This document shows, piece by piece, positions 52,731 through 64,000 of a DNA stretch of 64,000 nt. Source of the stretch: Sinohyriopsis cumingii (Eukaryota > Mollusca > Bivalvia > Unionida > Unionidae); assembly GCA_028554795.2 (NCBI GenBank), contig CM068828.1, forward strand, positions 19,677,936 to 19,741,935, read 5' to 3'. Numbering within the stretch: the first letter of the stretch is position 1; each line of letters opens with the position of its first letter. The position numbers and the translations under genes are program-made. The notes below the pieces were generated by a model that was not told where the DNA came from, made no database searches, and saw nothing but the letters and a program-made list of their open reading frames with translations.

Positions 52731-53920
52731 TTCATATTGATTGTTAAGACTGCACTAGATATGAAAACATGTCCTTGTTGGTCATGATGTACCAATGTCC
52801 ATGGTCTCTGTGATTTTGTCAAATAGTGTGTGTCCTTAGTTTGCATGGATTATACAGAATATTTGTGTAAATGTGTGCATCATCACTTGCATTGCTAAAT
52901 TACATATTCCTTAGAACTGATAATACAGTTCCCTCCTTGATACATCATTTGCTATAAATTTACTGCCTCAAACAGTATTTCTTTTTGCTCTAACATCATC
53001 AGAACAAATGTCCTTGGTACATGATTCCATATGCAAGTCCTCGATATCCACCAAATACAAGAATGTGTGTGTTTGTGTGTGTGTTTGTAACTATGCACAT
53101 GTACTTTGAAATGTAAATATGCATGTAATAGATGGCCATGAGGATTAGTTCCATGCAACTAATTGTTTCATCAGCTTTAAATACAATCTTTGTTATTATT
53201 ATTATTATTATTATTATTGTAGCAGCCACTAGACAAATTCTACACCTTTTTTTGTTTGATACACAAATGAAAATATTACACTGGTTACCATGGACCTTAT
53301 CTTACACAGCAACAGACATGAAATAACAAAACTTGGTTAGGGTATTAGCTTTTGTAGACAGCAACAGTCACAAGTTGAAAATCCACTTCTTGTGCTCGTC
53401 ATTTTCATTGCTTTGAGTGAATACAATGTAATAGGCAAGACAAAGCCATCTTATTTTTCTACTTGAGAAACTTCTTTCTTCTTTGTGACCAAACATAACA
53501 AGTTTTTAATAACTAAAACACACACAATGTAGAACATAACAGGATATTTATAGCTAATACACAATTAACGTAGAACATACTATATGTCTACAGCTAATAC
53601 ACTCTCAAGGTAGAACATAACAGGATGTTTATAGCTGATACACACTCACTGAGGGACGAAATCATTTGTTTTGTCCTGACCTGAGTAAAAGGATATGAAT
53701 AACAGGGCATAAAGCTGTATGAAATTTGATGGTGATACATGGTATAAATCATCCATCAATGCAATGCAAGAATACCTGTCTGCAGCTTTACCGGATTGGA
53801 GACCTGGGCAGCATCATTGTTCCCAACACCATGGAAAGAGATGTCTCCAAGATGCAGGACTATGGACAGGACTTGAAGTATGCAATGGATATCCTTAAAA
53901 AATAACAAATTGATCTACTG
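52731..53920. other. Intronic stretch with small repeats
   Basis: Contains a GT tract near 53064-53090, an ATT microsatellite at 53192-53218, and about three copies of a 50-bp unit with GTAGAACATA near 53520-53660. A plus-strand stretch at about 53778-53905 reads as a short frame with RIGDLGSIIVPNTMERDVSK. It may be a gene fragment but is unidentified. Confidence 0.45.
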
Positions 53921-54428
53921 CAATACAGTAATACCTCATTATAACACTGTATTGCAATAAAGTAATGCCTCATCATAACACTGTATTGCAATACAGCAAT
54001 ACCTCATAATAACATTGTACTGCAATACAGTAATACCTCGTTATAACATTGTATTGCAATGCAGTAATACCTGATTATAATATTGTATTGCAATACAGTA
54101 ATACCTCATTATAATATTGTATTGCAATACAGTAATACCTAATTATAACATTGTATTATAATACAGTATACCTCATTATAACATTGTATTGCAATAAAGT
54201 ATTACCTCTTTATAACATCGTATCACAATATAGTAATACCTAATTATAATACTGTATTGCAATACAGTAATACCTCTGTATAACATTGTATTGCAATACA
54301 GTAATACCTCATTATAACATTGTATTGCAATACAGTAATACCTCATTATAACATTGTATTGCAATATAGTAATACCTCATCATAACATTGTATTGCAGTA
54401 AAGTAATACCTCATTATAACATTGTCTC
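53921..54428. repeat. 34-bp minisatellite, about 15 copies
   Basis: Unit contains AATACAGTAATACCTCATTA and TAACATTGTATTGC. Copies differ mainly by single bases. Confidence 0.92.
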
Positions 54429-54939
54429 CAGGATCCAGAAAGAATAATGAAATTAACTTAAAATGATGTATATAATATGTATATAATTTTACTACCACTT
54501 AATGAAGTAGGATCTAAGATCATATCTGCTCATAACAGGAACTGTTTTATAAACAAGGATCTTTGGTGAGGAAATGCTGTGCTGTTTGTCCTCTGATCTT
54601 GAAAATGACTATGACATCACTAACCGGTTTAGTTTCTATGAGTATGTAAGTGTGTTCTAAACTGTCTGTGGCACACTGCCACTTGGGGTTGCTTAATCAA
54701 TAAAGGAAGTGCTGTCGTTCTGAGATTTATGTTGCTCACATTTCTGCACAGCCTCTGCAATCATCCCCAGTACAAATTCACCAGGTCAGGTATGGAAAAG
54801 ATTACACCAGGTGGAGCATTTCTGTTTGACATCTTCCCCAGACTCAGAATTCATGTTCAAATATTTCAAGGATGACTTAAGGGAATCATTGAGGCAAGTT
54901 TACTGACTGTCCTGAGATTTCTTTCCCTCCTTCAGCTCA
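54429..54939. other. Intronic spacer, nothing recognised
   Basis: Anonymous sequence between the 34-bp array and a LINE remnant. Confidence 0.4.
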
Positions 54940-55870
54940 CCACAGAAAATCTTATATGGATGTCACTCTTTTGACATCATGATAATGTGGCTTGCTGGAC
55001 ACCTCACCTTTGATTTGGTCAGCAGTGTGTGTATGCTTGGGGTACTTGGTCATGTCTGGGACCCTGTCCTGCCATCTTATCCTCATCACTTTCTTCAGGC
55101 AGTCCATGTGAAAATAGTTTAGCTTCATAGCATGGTATACATACACTGTTCAGATTTTGCATGTATTCAGCAGGGTCAAAGGTTTTGCAGATCTTTAGTT
55201 TCTTTGCAGACTGATGCCTCTGTGCTCTCATACATTTGCACATATTCTGCCAAAAGCCACACTTGCTATAGAAATTCTGGCAATAGTTTCATCATTTATG
55301 TAAACTGCACATAACCTTGATTGATTTCACTGATGACCAGGAATGGTTGTCCACAATATGAGTAAGCATGCCCAACCATTACTTTGAATTTCTTGGCAAT
55401 CAAATTCTGCCATGATCTTCCAATGGTCCCCAAAACTGACTGTCCAAGGCTTTTGTCAGTCTGATGAATGTTGTGTATGGGTTGGTGCTCTGTTCCTAGC
55501 ATTTCACTTGGAGTTAAAGATCTGCAAACATCATATCTGTGGTACTTTGTCTTTTTCTGAAGCCACACTATTAGACAGGAGACCGTGATCAATGTGATGC
55601 ATGAGGTGATTCAAAAGAATTCTGGTCAGGATTTTGCTGGCTAATAACAGCAAAGAGATATCCCAATGATTGTCACAGATTTGTATGTTTCCATCCCACT
55701 TGTACCAGTGGACAATGGATGAATCTTTGTATTCAAGGGATATAGTTTCTTGAGCCAACTGAAGGAGTTCTGTCATTTTCTGTGCCATATTCAAGCCTCT
55801 GGCTTTGCAGACTTCTGCCAGTATAGCATGTACTCCAGGTGCTTTGCCATTTGACAGAAGGTCAATGGCT
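54940..55870 (-). mobile_element. LINE reverse-transcriptase remnant
   Basis: Minus-strand pieces in order: ICDNHWDISLLLLASKILTR (RT motif around GISLL), a frame-broken FRK/LQEK region, then a C-terminal region with YFHMDCLKKVMRIRWQDRVP. The last is typical of a widespread animal LINE group with a FHxRCLRxILxIxWQDxxP motif. An internal deletion removes the YADD segment and many frameshifts are present, so it is dead. It belongs to a different family from the LINE at 2040. Confidence 0.78.
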
Positions 55871-55989
55871 CAGTTTCCATTTGCTTTTGAAAACCAGCAA
55901 GTGATGTGTTGATGTCCACCTCAGGGAGTCAATCAACTGCCTCCTCACCGACAGATGATTGTAGATTAACTCTTTACATCACAGTCTGC

Positions 55990-56640
55990 TGTTCTGTAGG
56001 TACTTGATATATACTTACCAAAGTCACACAGAACGGTGTGCTACAAATAAAACACCTGCTGCCTATATTTACAACAGTATACTATATGTTGGGTTCAACA
56101 TCAACTTTAATCATTTTGCCTTGTTGGTACACATCTATTCTCTACAGAAATGTTTAAGAGTAAATTCTGATCTTTATAGTTGTATAGTTATTATTCCCAT
56201 ACAAATTTTTCATATGTTTTAAAATCTTGAGCGAACTTTTTTTACCAGCAAGCCAGTGAAGCAGAATGACCAACCATAGCTGACACTTATCAACCTTGAA
56301 ATTTACCAGTTATTTATCAACAGCTACATCACTAAATCATCTGAATTTGATAAAATGTCAAAAATTAGTGCTGCCAACATCAACATCAGAGTCTATATCT
56401 GACTTAATGAAGCTTTTATTGATGTAATTCTATCATCCAAATTTAAGAAAGTAATGACAGAAATCAATGGCTGATATTTTGGAGAGAGGAGAGTGACGAA
56501 TCTGACATAGTCACCTTAAATGGCAGATTACAATTAGATATTAAATAGCAACCACCTGATCTGATGTAATGGTCATTTACCTGTAGTATCTAACAGGGAG
56601 CTGTGAAAACCAGCTCAAAATGTGACATGTCACCACACAG
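55990..56640. repeat. Diverged copy of the dispersed repeat of 9637-11095
   Basis: Landmarks in the same order: TTGGTACACATCTATT, TTTAAGAGTAAA, CCAGTGAAG, a TTTTGGAGAG segment, ATCTGATGTAATGGTCAT and CCAGCTCAAAATG. Clearly more diverged than the three left copies are from each other. Confidence 0.75.
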
Positions 56641-56689
56641 ATACAATGTGCCTGATGTCAATATTATATTCCTGCAACATCAAACTCTA

Positions 56690-57950
56690 CCTTAAAAATC
56701 TCTGATTTTTGTTTTTCATCTTGCCATTGAAAATAAGTGGTTTGTGATCACTAAACACAATACTCGGAGAAGGAGCTGAAATAATATAGACTCCAAAGTG
56801 ATGTAATGTCAGTATCAAAGCCAAACATTCCTTCTCGATTGTGGAATAATTTCATTGGTGCTGATTTAATTTCTTAGAACAATAGTACACTGGATAATCT
56901 ACACCAATGCTGTCTTCTTGAATCAAAACTGATCCAACCCCAACATCCTTTGCATCAACATACAATTTGAATGATTGACCGAAATTTGGAGCTGAAAGAA
57001 CTGGTGCACTCTTAAGCACTGCCTTTAACTTGTCAAAAGTCTCCTGACATTTTTCAGACCAAAGAAACTTGGGTTTCTTGCTCAATAAATATTTCAGGGT
57101 TCAGTAATTATGGAAAAATTGGAACAAAATTTCTGATAGTATACAGCCATACCAAAAATTGCATATTCAGTTGCTTTTTACTAATAGGCACAGGGAATTC
57201 AGAGATAGCCTTGACTTCAGCATCTATAGGTTTAACTTTCCATGTCCCATGATATGTCCCAGAAATGTTACACAAGAACAGCAAAACTCACTTTTAGATA
57301 AATTGTCAAATTTGCATCAGTGAGCCTGTCAAAGAATTTCCGAGTTATCGCTAAATGATCTTTCCAGGTGTCATTGTAGATGATGACACCATTGATGTAA
57401 GCATCACCATTATCTAGACCTAATGTAATCATGTTCATCAAATGTTGAAAAGTACTTGGCGAATCTTTCATCTGAAATGGCATCACTTTATATTGATAAA
57501 GTCCATCTGGAGTCACGAATGATGAAATTTCCTTTGCCCTTTCTGTCAGTGAAATTTGCCAAAATCCTTCATGGTCAAATTTGGTGTCATACTTTGCATT
57601 TCCAATTTTATCTATGCAGTAATTGGTAACAGAAATGAATCTGTTTCAGTCACACTGTTCATCTTTCTATAGTCAGTGCACATGCAGAAAGTATTATCTG
57701 GTTTAGGAACAAGCATACATGGGTAACTCTAGTCACTTTTACTTGGCTCTATGAAATCATTCTCCAGCAAATACTGAATTTCTTTTTTCAAACATTCCTG
57801 TTTGAGAGGGTTCATCCTGTATGGGTGTTGTTTCACAGGTGTGGAATTTACAATTTCAACATACTGGTAGATTTTATTTGTTCTTGCAGGAACATCTGAC
57901 AAGAAGTGCTCATATTCAAAGGTCAGATTGGACAGATTTGGGATGGCCAA
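56690..57950 (-). pseudogene. Ty3/gypsy-type reverse transcriptase and RNase H, broken
   Basis: Frame 57729-57950 has the RT entry region (VNSTPVKQHPYRMNPLKQEC, then EIQYLLENDFIEPSKS). Frame 57268-57516 has MTPDGLYQYKVMPFQMKDSP, then YINGVIIYNDTWKDH, where the catalytic YxDD has become YING. Frame 56852-57085 has FLWSEKCQETFDKLK and the RNase H start FKLYVDAKDVGVGSVLIQ; weaker RNase H continuation reaches 56690. Loss of the YxDD aspartates alone would abolish activity. Confidence 0.85.
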
Positions 57951-58366
57951 ATTGAGTAAAAAATCTTTATCAAAGCTTTAACTATTGTTTTACTTTTAAT
58001 ATTGAAATTGTGTCTGGGAATCTTGTAGACACACACATTATGGTCAACCAGTATTGGTTACCTGATTTGGTCTAAGGTAAAGGACTGACACAATCTACCA
58101 TAATTCGACTAAATGGTTCATCAAATGCAGGAATAGGGTGCTGATGAGCCTTAGATATCTACTGATTGGGTTCTCCTACCATTTAAAAAGGTGTGACAAG
58201 ATCTGAAGTATTTACAACCATCATTTTTAATTTTTGGCCAATAAAAGCTATTTAAGATCTTGTGATACGTCTTACTAATCTCTAAATGACCAGCCAAAGG
58301 TGTTTCATGAGCTAGAATAAGAATTTCTTGTCTGTACAATTTTGGAACTACAATCTGACAGTTCAC
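57945..58366 (-). pseudogene. Integrase zinc domain and truncated core, upstream of RT
   Basis: Frame 58151-58366 shows the HHCC zinc-binding layout: ILAHETPLAGHLEISKTYHK then YFRSCHTF. About 57945-58150 reads as the beginning of an rve core (VDCVSPLP, GNQYWLTIMCVSTRFPD, FFTQFGHPKSVQSD) with stops. It is then cut immediately after the second catalytic-aspartate region and joined to RT sequence. The rest of the integrase core is deleted. Confidence 0.8.
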
Positions 58367-58872
58367 TGACCACTTGTCACAAGCAGTACCTCAGGTGGTC
58401 TCCATTTTCTCATAAGAATGCTATTTTTTATGAAATAACAGACAGATACTTCTTTGGCTTCGGTTTCACTAATGACCCTTTGAAACAAACAGGAATTTCT
58501 CAGGATCTTTTTCTTATTGGATGACAAGTGATTGTTGGTTGTCACCCTGATTGGAACAAAGAGAATGAGTAGTCAAAAGAGGAACACTGTAATCAATACC
58601 CTTTGATTGATCCAAGCAAGGAGTGAAAGTGACTCATCAAGAGCCTGACCAATACATGTGTCATTTAAAGGAATACTTTTCTGATCAACATCCTTCTCAA
58701 GAGCTTTCTCTGCCACAGTTCTAGTAACTGAGCAAACTGGGTATAAATCTGGGATTTCTTTTTCAATAGGATCGACTTTCTGATCCAAACAAGGCTTGTC
58801 AGTTACAAGTGGATTAACCACAATTGTATCTCCAGCACGGTCATTGCTGAATAATAAATGAAGGCCCTCAGT

Positions 58873-59148
58873 TCATAAAGATGATACTGTTCCAACTGTC
58901 ACGGGTCCTAAGATGAAGTCTGATGACAAATTTACACAATGGAGAGGAACATTAACAAAACCGCACTCTACTCCCTGAATAAGAACTCTTTCATTTGAAG
59001 AAGACATCTCAGAAAAAGGCAAAGTACCTGATAATAAAAGACTCTGAGAAGCTCCTCTGTCCACTAAAATTTTAATAGGGATGGGGTTGGCCAAGTCATC
59101 CATGAGTGATATAGAACCCTTTGACATGAATGGTTCATAATTCTCCAT
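58873..59148 (-). pseudogene. Retropepsin-like protease of the Gmr1-like element
   Basis: The minus-strand frame contains IPIKILVDRGASQSLLLSGT, where the catalytic DTGA motif of retroviral-type aspartic proteases is altered to DRGA, followed by FILGPVTVG. It lies directly upstream of the integrase zinc domain. Confidence 0.8.
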
Positions 59149-59279
59149 AATAAAATCAGATGGGGGTTTATTTGACCCAACAAATTCAATACATGATGCT
59201 GACCTTGACCTCTTAGAAATAAAAGCATTTGGAACAGGCCTGTCATGATCATGTTACTTTTTATAATTTGAAGCAATCA

Positions 59280-60300
59280 GAAATAAAGTGTCCTTTCTTC
59301 TTCTGATAGGTACATGTAGGAAGAGATAAGGACTTCTAAAGTTGTGCCAGATTGAGATTCGGAAGGGCTTATATAAGGCTGAAATAATGTTTTACAAGAA
59401 GACTGCTGAGTGGAAGACTTCCTAACAAAAGAAACTTTATGAGCTAAGGAATAGTCGTCAGCAGTACTAGCAGCATATTATAAAGTTTTGACCTTATGCT
59501 CATCAACACTAGGGACACAATTCTTCAACTCTTCAACTAATATGAGTTGTCTGAGATTTTGTATTCTTGATCAACTTTCTTGGCTAAACACTGCCTATCA
59601 AATAACTGCTCTTCTTCTCTTGCAAATTCAACATGAGTTTGTCCAGCTTCTTTTTTATAGTTCCTGAACTTTTGACAATAAGCCTCAGGTACTAACTCAT
59701 AACCCTTCAATATGCAATTTTAACAAGATCATAGTCTGCACTTTGCTGTACTGACAGGGAAGCATAGATGTCTTTGCCAGTAAGTGCACTTTGTAATAAG
59801 ATAGTCCAGTGTTCTCTTGGCCATTTCAAATTTTCATCAATTTTTCAAAATGAGGAAAACATTTATCTACTTCTTTTTCTCTAAAAGGGGGTACTAACCA
59901 AATATTCTTAGTAACATCAAAACTTAAATTTGTATATAAAGTGAGAATGTGCTTTTCACTTGCCAGCTCTAATTTTTTAAAAGTCTAAATTGATATTCCC
60001 TTTCTTCCTTTTCTCTCTGCCTTTGCATTTGCATTAGCCTATCTTCTTTTTCCTTCTGTAACTGCATTTGTCTCTCTCTCCTCTTTCTCCAACTGTACTT
60101 TCGACTCTATTTCCTTTTGCCAACTGCATTTGTTTTTCTTTTTTCTGTAACTGCATTTATTTTTCTTCTTTCTGTAATTGCCTCTGTCTCTCTCTCTATC
60201 CTCTTTCTCCAATTGCATTTTCCTCTCTCTTACCTCTTTATACAATTGCATTTGCAGTTGTTTCTCCGCTTTTTCTTTTTGAAACTCAAGCTTTTTTCAA
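59280..60300 (-). pseudogene. Gag-like region with charged low-complexity segment
   Basis: Minus-strand reading shows several short frames. One at 60039-60251 is lysine/glutamate/arginine-rich (form MQLEKEERE repeats), and 59580-59640 contains HVEFAREEEQLFDRQC. The position upstream of the protease fits gag. Plus-strand serine/phenylalanine-rich frames over the same stretch are shadows. Confidence 0.5.
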
Positions 60301-61850
60301 ACTCTAATTATATTTTGTATTTTAATTTTAATTCCTTTACTTTTATGTTAGAGTTTGATGCAGACTTACTAACCAAATCCAAGGCACTATTATCCAGAAC
60401 ATTCTTTTCCACCAAATATTGGACCAAAATATTCTTTTTACTTGCTTTGTTAAAGAAGCCTTTGCCTCAGAAAGATCACATTTTCTTTCAAGCAGAAGCA
60501 ATTTATCCTTTCTCAAGGAGTCTAACTGATCCTGGGTAGGATTTGAAATAAAGATCTCATTTTAAATGACATTGTATAAACTTGCTAGTTTCATTAATAA
60601 TGTCTAAAATGTGAAATTTTATCCTGAGAAAGAGTGCCCATTTTTCTCTTATGAGTCTATGCTCCTAAAATAAATAATAGAAAAAAGTGAACGGCAACAA
60701 GCTTTGTAAAATTCAACAAATAATTTATTTCCCTTGAATGCAAAGTGAAAATGAGAAAAAGAACTTACAGAAGTGCAAATTAAATCCCAAAATAATCCAA
60801 GAATTACAGACACAAGTCCCAAAAATTTAAAGCCCTGAATAAAATTCAGTAGAAGTCCAGAATAAATCCAAAACCTGAAGATGATGATGCATCTGTGGCA
60901 GCTTATAAAGTGCTGATGTGTCAATAGTCTTTGCTGAATCACAGTAATACAATTCCAGGTTTGAATTCACTATAAATTCCAGTGAATATCTCTATATCGT
61001 TTGTATTTCCAGGGAAAATATTCACTTGAATTCAATAATTAGAAGAAATAAAATTTCCAGAACAAAAATGAAATACTGGACACAACATATAACACAACTT
61101 AAAAGTGCTAGGTCTTAAAGCACAACAGACAAATCCTTTCAGTTACAAGACTATATAGTTCTCTACTTGACCTCAGGTCACAATTAGCATTTTCTAAATA
61201 AAATACCTAATGGAAAATGATCTTGATGTTTACAAAATAAAAACCATAACCTGGTTTATGTAAAATACACTTAGGAAATTTCAAAACCTAGACGTAGATC
61301 CAAATAAACATATTTACTTCTATTAATAATAACACTGATTTTAAACCCAAACACACAGAGAATAATTTAGCTATGTATTGGTTGTTTACACAGAATAAAA
61401 TAATAAAATCAATTTAGGTCAAGCAGAAAATAACTCAATTTTGGACAAGGTCAAGTCTAACATACAATGTTACATTACAACAGCATGTAATGGAAAAGAA
61501 GAAAAAAAACCTAACACAAAATTAAATTAAATAAACATAACACCTATAATAAACTGTTCCAATTCATGGTGCTGTTTAAGAGTAATAGATACAAAGGAAT
61601 CTGATTAACAAGACCGCATAATTACAATAGAACCTTTGAAATGTAATTTTTCAATCCATGGAAATCTGTACCTGTGACATACATAACATCTGACCTTTAA
61701 TTGCTGACCATCTAGCAAATAATAATTCATTTGCCAATAGTTATTACTGCAAATTATGCTGCATAGTCCAGATTTGAAAAAGTCAGGACCAAAAAGAGTC
61801 AGAATGTATATCTCATGAGCCAGAATAACCTCATAAAGCTACAGACTTAC
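60301..61850. other. Intronic stretch, nothing recognised
   Basis: AT-rich sequence between the Gmr1-like element and a myosin exon. Part may be the element's 5' LTR or leader, but no matching direct repeat was found near 56 kb. Confidence 0.4.
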
Positions 61851-61962
61851 ATCCTGTGAAAAGCCAATGAACTTAAAGCACTCCTTGACCTCCCAGAATT
61901 TGACCTTGTTGTCTTTGTTGAACTGCTGACTCACATCTGCCCCTCCTCTGGGCTGGAGGTAT
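61851..61962 (-). CDS. Unconventional myosin heavy chain, motor-domain exon (most upstream found)
   Basis: A 112-nt minus-strand exon with a CTTTAG acceptor and a GTAAG donor. It encodes YLQPRGGADVSQQFNKDNKV, then FWEVKECFKFIGFSQD, matching the motor region of the form YL..........F......A....GFS..E before the LAA.LHLGN helix. It ends in phase 0. The next exon in order is not located; the following identified exon is 22314-22385, about 39.5 kb away. The intervening DNA holds the Polinton, DIRS-like and Gmr1-like elements. Confidence 0.82.
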
Positions 61963-62049
61963 CTAAAGCAATCACAAGTATATACATATAAAAATATAGT
62001 AATTCTTAAATATATAAGATATGACAAGAATTTTATTAGCATGACAATA

Positions 62050-62051
62050 TT

Positions 62052-62103
<52 letters not shown>

Positions 62104-62104
62104 T
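62050..62104. repeat. AAT trinucleotide microsatellite
   Basis: An uninterrupted AAT/ATA run of about 50 bp in the intron upstream of the exon at 61851-61962. Confidence 0.95.
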
Positions 62105-62399
62105 ATATAGTGAAAATATTAGCTAACAGATAGTTTACATATATGGCCTTGCAATTATATACAAATATATAACAATTATTTGTGTAATAAGCAGAGATCT
62201 AATCTAATGCATACCAAAATAAATACAACAGATATTAATCAAATTATACCTAGCACTCAAATTATTCCTGGCATACAAATTATACCTAACATACAAATTA
62301 TACCAGGCAAAAACATGATACCTGAAAATAATTATACTTGACATAAAAATTATACCTGACATACAAATTATACCTTGCCTTACAGATTACACCTAGAAT

Positions 62400-64000
62400 A
62401 CAAATGCATTTACAACCAGAATATAATCTGTCTCAGTCCCATGCATTTACAACTAGAGTATACCCTATCTCAGTCCCATGCATTTACAACTTGAGTATAC
62501 CCCGTCTCAGTCCGATGCATTTACAGCTAGAGGGTACTCTGTCTCAGTCCCAGGCATTTACAACCAGAGGATATCCTGCCTCAGTCCCATGCATTTACAA
62601 CTAGAGGATATCCTGTCTCAGTCCCATGCATTTACAACTAGAGTATACCCTGTCTCAGTCCCATGTATTTACAGCTAGAGTATACCCTGTCTCAGTCCCA
62701 GGCATTTACAGCTAGAGTATACCCTGTCTCAGTCCCATGCATTTACAACCAGAGAATACCCTATCTCAGTCCCATGCATTTACAACTAGAGTATACCCTA
62801 TCTCAGTCCCATGCATTTACAACTAGAACATACCCTGTCTCAGTCGCATGCATTTACAACTAGAGTATACCGTGTCTCAGTCCCATGCATTTACAACCAG
62901 AGGATATCCTGCCTCAGTCCCATGCATTTACAACTAGAGGATATCCTGTCTCAGTCCCATGCATTTACAACTAGAGTATACCCTGTCTCAGTCCCGTGTA
63001 TTTACAGCTAGAGGGTATTCTGTCTCAGTCCCAGGCATTTACAACCAGAGGATATCCTGCCTCAGTCCCATGCATTTACAACTAGAGGATATCCTGTCTC
63101 AGTCCCATGCATTTACAACTAGAGTATACCCTGTCTCAGTCCCATGTATTTACAGCTAGAGTATACCCTGTCTCAGTCCCAGGCATTTACAGCTAGAGTA
63201 TACCCTGTCTCAGTCCCATGCATTTACAACCAGAGAATACCCTATCTCAGTCCCATGCATTTACAACTAGAGTATACCCTATCTCAGTCCCATGCATTTA
63301 CAACTAGAACATACCCTGTCTCAGTCGCATGCATTTACAACTAGAGTATACCGTGTCTCAGTTCCATGCATTTACAACTAGAGTATACCATGTCTCAGTC
63401 CCATGCATTTACAACTAGAGTATACCATGTCTCAGTCCCATGCATTTACAACTAGAAGATACCCTCTCTCAGTCCCATGCATTTACAACCAGAGTATACC
63501 CTGTCTCAGTCCCATGCATTTACAACTAGAGAATACCCCATCTCAGTACCATGCATTTACAACTAGAAGATATACAACCAGAGAATACCCCATCTCAGTA
63601 CCATGCATTTACAACTAGAAGATACCCTGTCTCAGTCCCAGGCATTTACAACTAGAATATACCCTGTCTCAGTCCCATGCATTTACAACTAGAGTATACC
63701 ATGTCTCAGTCCCATGCATTTACAACTACAGGATACCCTGTCTCAGTCCCAGGCATTTACAACTACAGGATACCCTGTCTCAGTCCCATGCATTTACAAC
63801 TAGAGTATACCATGTCTCAGTCCCATGCATTTACAACTAGAGTATACCCTGTCTCAGTCCCATGCATTTACAACCAGAGTATACCCTGTCTCAGTCCCAT
63901 GCATTTACAACCAGAGAATACCCCATCTCAGTACCATGCATTTACAACTAGAATATACCCTGTCTCAGTCCCATGCATTTACAACTAGAGTATACCCTGT
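62400..64000. repeat. 37-bp minisatellite with 481-bp higher-order period, open at window end
   Basis: About 43 units containing CATTTACAACTAGAGTATAC and CTGTCTCAGTCCCATG. A block of about 481 bp (13 units), roughly 62478-62958, is repeated almost exactly at 62959-63440, so multi-unit duplication has occurred. A degenerate related AAATTATACCT repeat precedes it (62240-62390). Sixty-six-codon frames are artefacts. The array runs off the right edge. Confidence 0.95.

Larger units (their letters stand above)
56690..60300 (-). mobile_element. Gmr1-like Ty3/gypsy retrotransposon, degraded
   Basis: On the minus strand the order is gag-like region, protease (58873-59148), integrase zinc domain (58151-58366), integrase core remnant (about 57945-58150), reverse transcriptase (57268-57950) and RNase H (56690-57085). 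Integrase upstream of RT is the arrangement of Gmr1-like elements and opposite to ordinary Ty3/gypsy. Stops, frameshifts and an internal deletion in the integrase core make it inactive. LTRs were not identified. Confidence 0.8.

Noticed and set aside
53778..53905. Short plus-strand protein-like frame (RIGDLGSIIVPNT region) as a myosin exon
   Set aside because: It is on the opposite strand to the myosin gene, lacks matching splice phase and does not resemble a motor domain. Identity unknown.
60068..60539. Plus-strand frames rich in S, F and L
   Set aside because: They are the antisense of the charged gag-like low-complexity region of the Gmr1-like element.

Overview
The window is animal nuclear DNA, most likely from a bivalve or related mollusc. 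I infer this from intron-containing genes, very dense minisatellites, tRNA-headed SINEs of a kind I associate with bivalves (from memory), and a Polinton/Maverick of the invertebrate type. No bacterial-style operon is present. The only recognisable host gene is an unconventional myosin heavy chain on the minus strand. Five motor-domain exons were found (61851-61962, 22314-22385, 14858-14993, 1507-1563, 678-827). Their splice sites and phases agree with one gene, with at least two further exons not located. Almost everything else therefore lies in its very long introns.

Layout. 1-475: 51-bp array. 678-1563: two myosin exons. 2040-4630: minus-strand LINE whose 5' part is replaced by an in-frame 21-bp array (4629-5090) and then a 2.2-kb, 19-bp array (5138-7385). 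7474-9462: non-autonomous pogo/Tigger-like DNA transposon with TA duplications. 9637-11095: a dispersed repeat in about three tandem copies; a diverged copy lies at 55990-56640. 11.1-25.1 kb: a run of minisatellites (45, 46, 31, 35, 77, 67 and about 49 bp), SINEs, a LINE 3' end and two myosin exons. 25169-48953: a degraded minus-strand DIRS-like tyrosine-recombinase retrotransposon with inverted terminal repeats, split by a 17.6-kb Polinton. 48937-49440: a minisatellite grown out of the DIRS terminus. 49.4-54.9 kb: mostly anonymous sequence, one SINE and a 34-bp array. 54940-55870: LINE remnant. 56690-60300: broken Gmr1-like Ty3/gypsy element with integrase upstream of RT. 62400-64000: 37-bp array with a 481-bp higher-order period.

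The Polinton (29638-47281) has about 593-bp terminal inverted repeats and a 6-bp target duplication, CTGGTG. It carries protein-primed DNA polymerase B, an FtsK/HerA-type packaging ATPase, a DDE integrase with chromodomain, penton-type minor capsid protein, double-jelly-roll major capsid protein, a PX/pVI-like protein, a membrane protein and several small accessory genes. The polymerase has two in-frame stops, the ATPase and one accessory gene each have one, and a zinc-knuckle gene is frameshifted. Integrase and capsid genes are open. No adenain-type protease was seen.

The most striking observation concerns 3' ends. All four kinds of accessory gene at the element's ends (the outward-facing gene inside each TIR, plus genes at 30463, 44444 and 45300) are followed by a perfect 16-nt animal histone-mRNA stem-loop: 6-bp stem, TTTC loop, usually ACCCA. 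A GAAAAGA purine tract resembling the U7-binding histone downstream element follows at the normal distance. The core replication and capsid genes have no such element, and AATAAA signals are seen after some of them. This suggests a two-class expression programme in which the terminal genes borrow host S-phase histone 3' processing.
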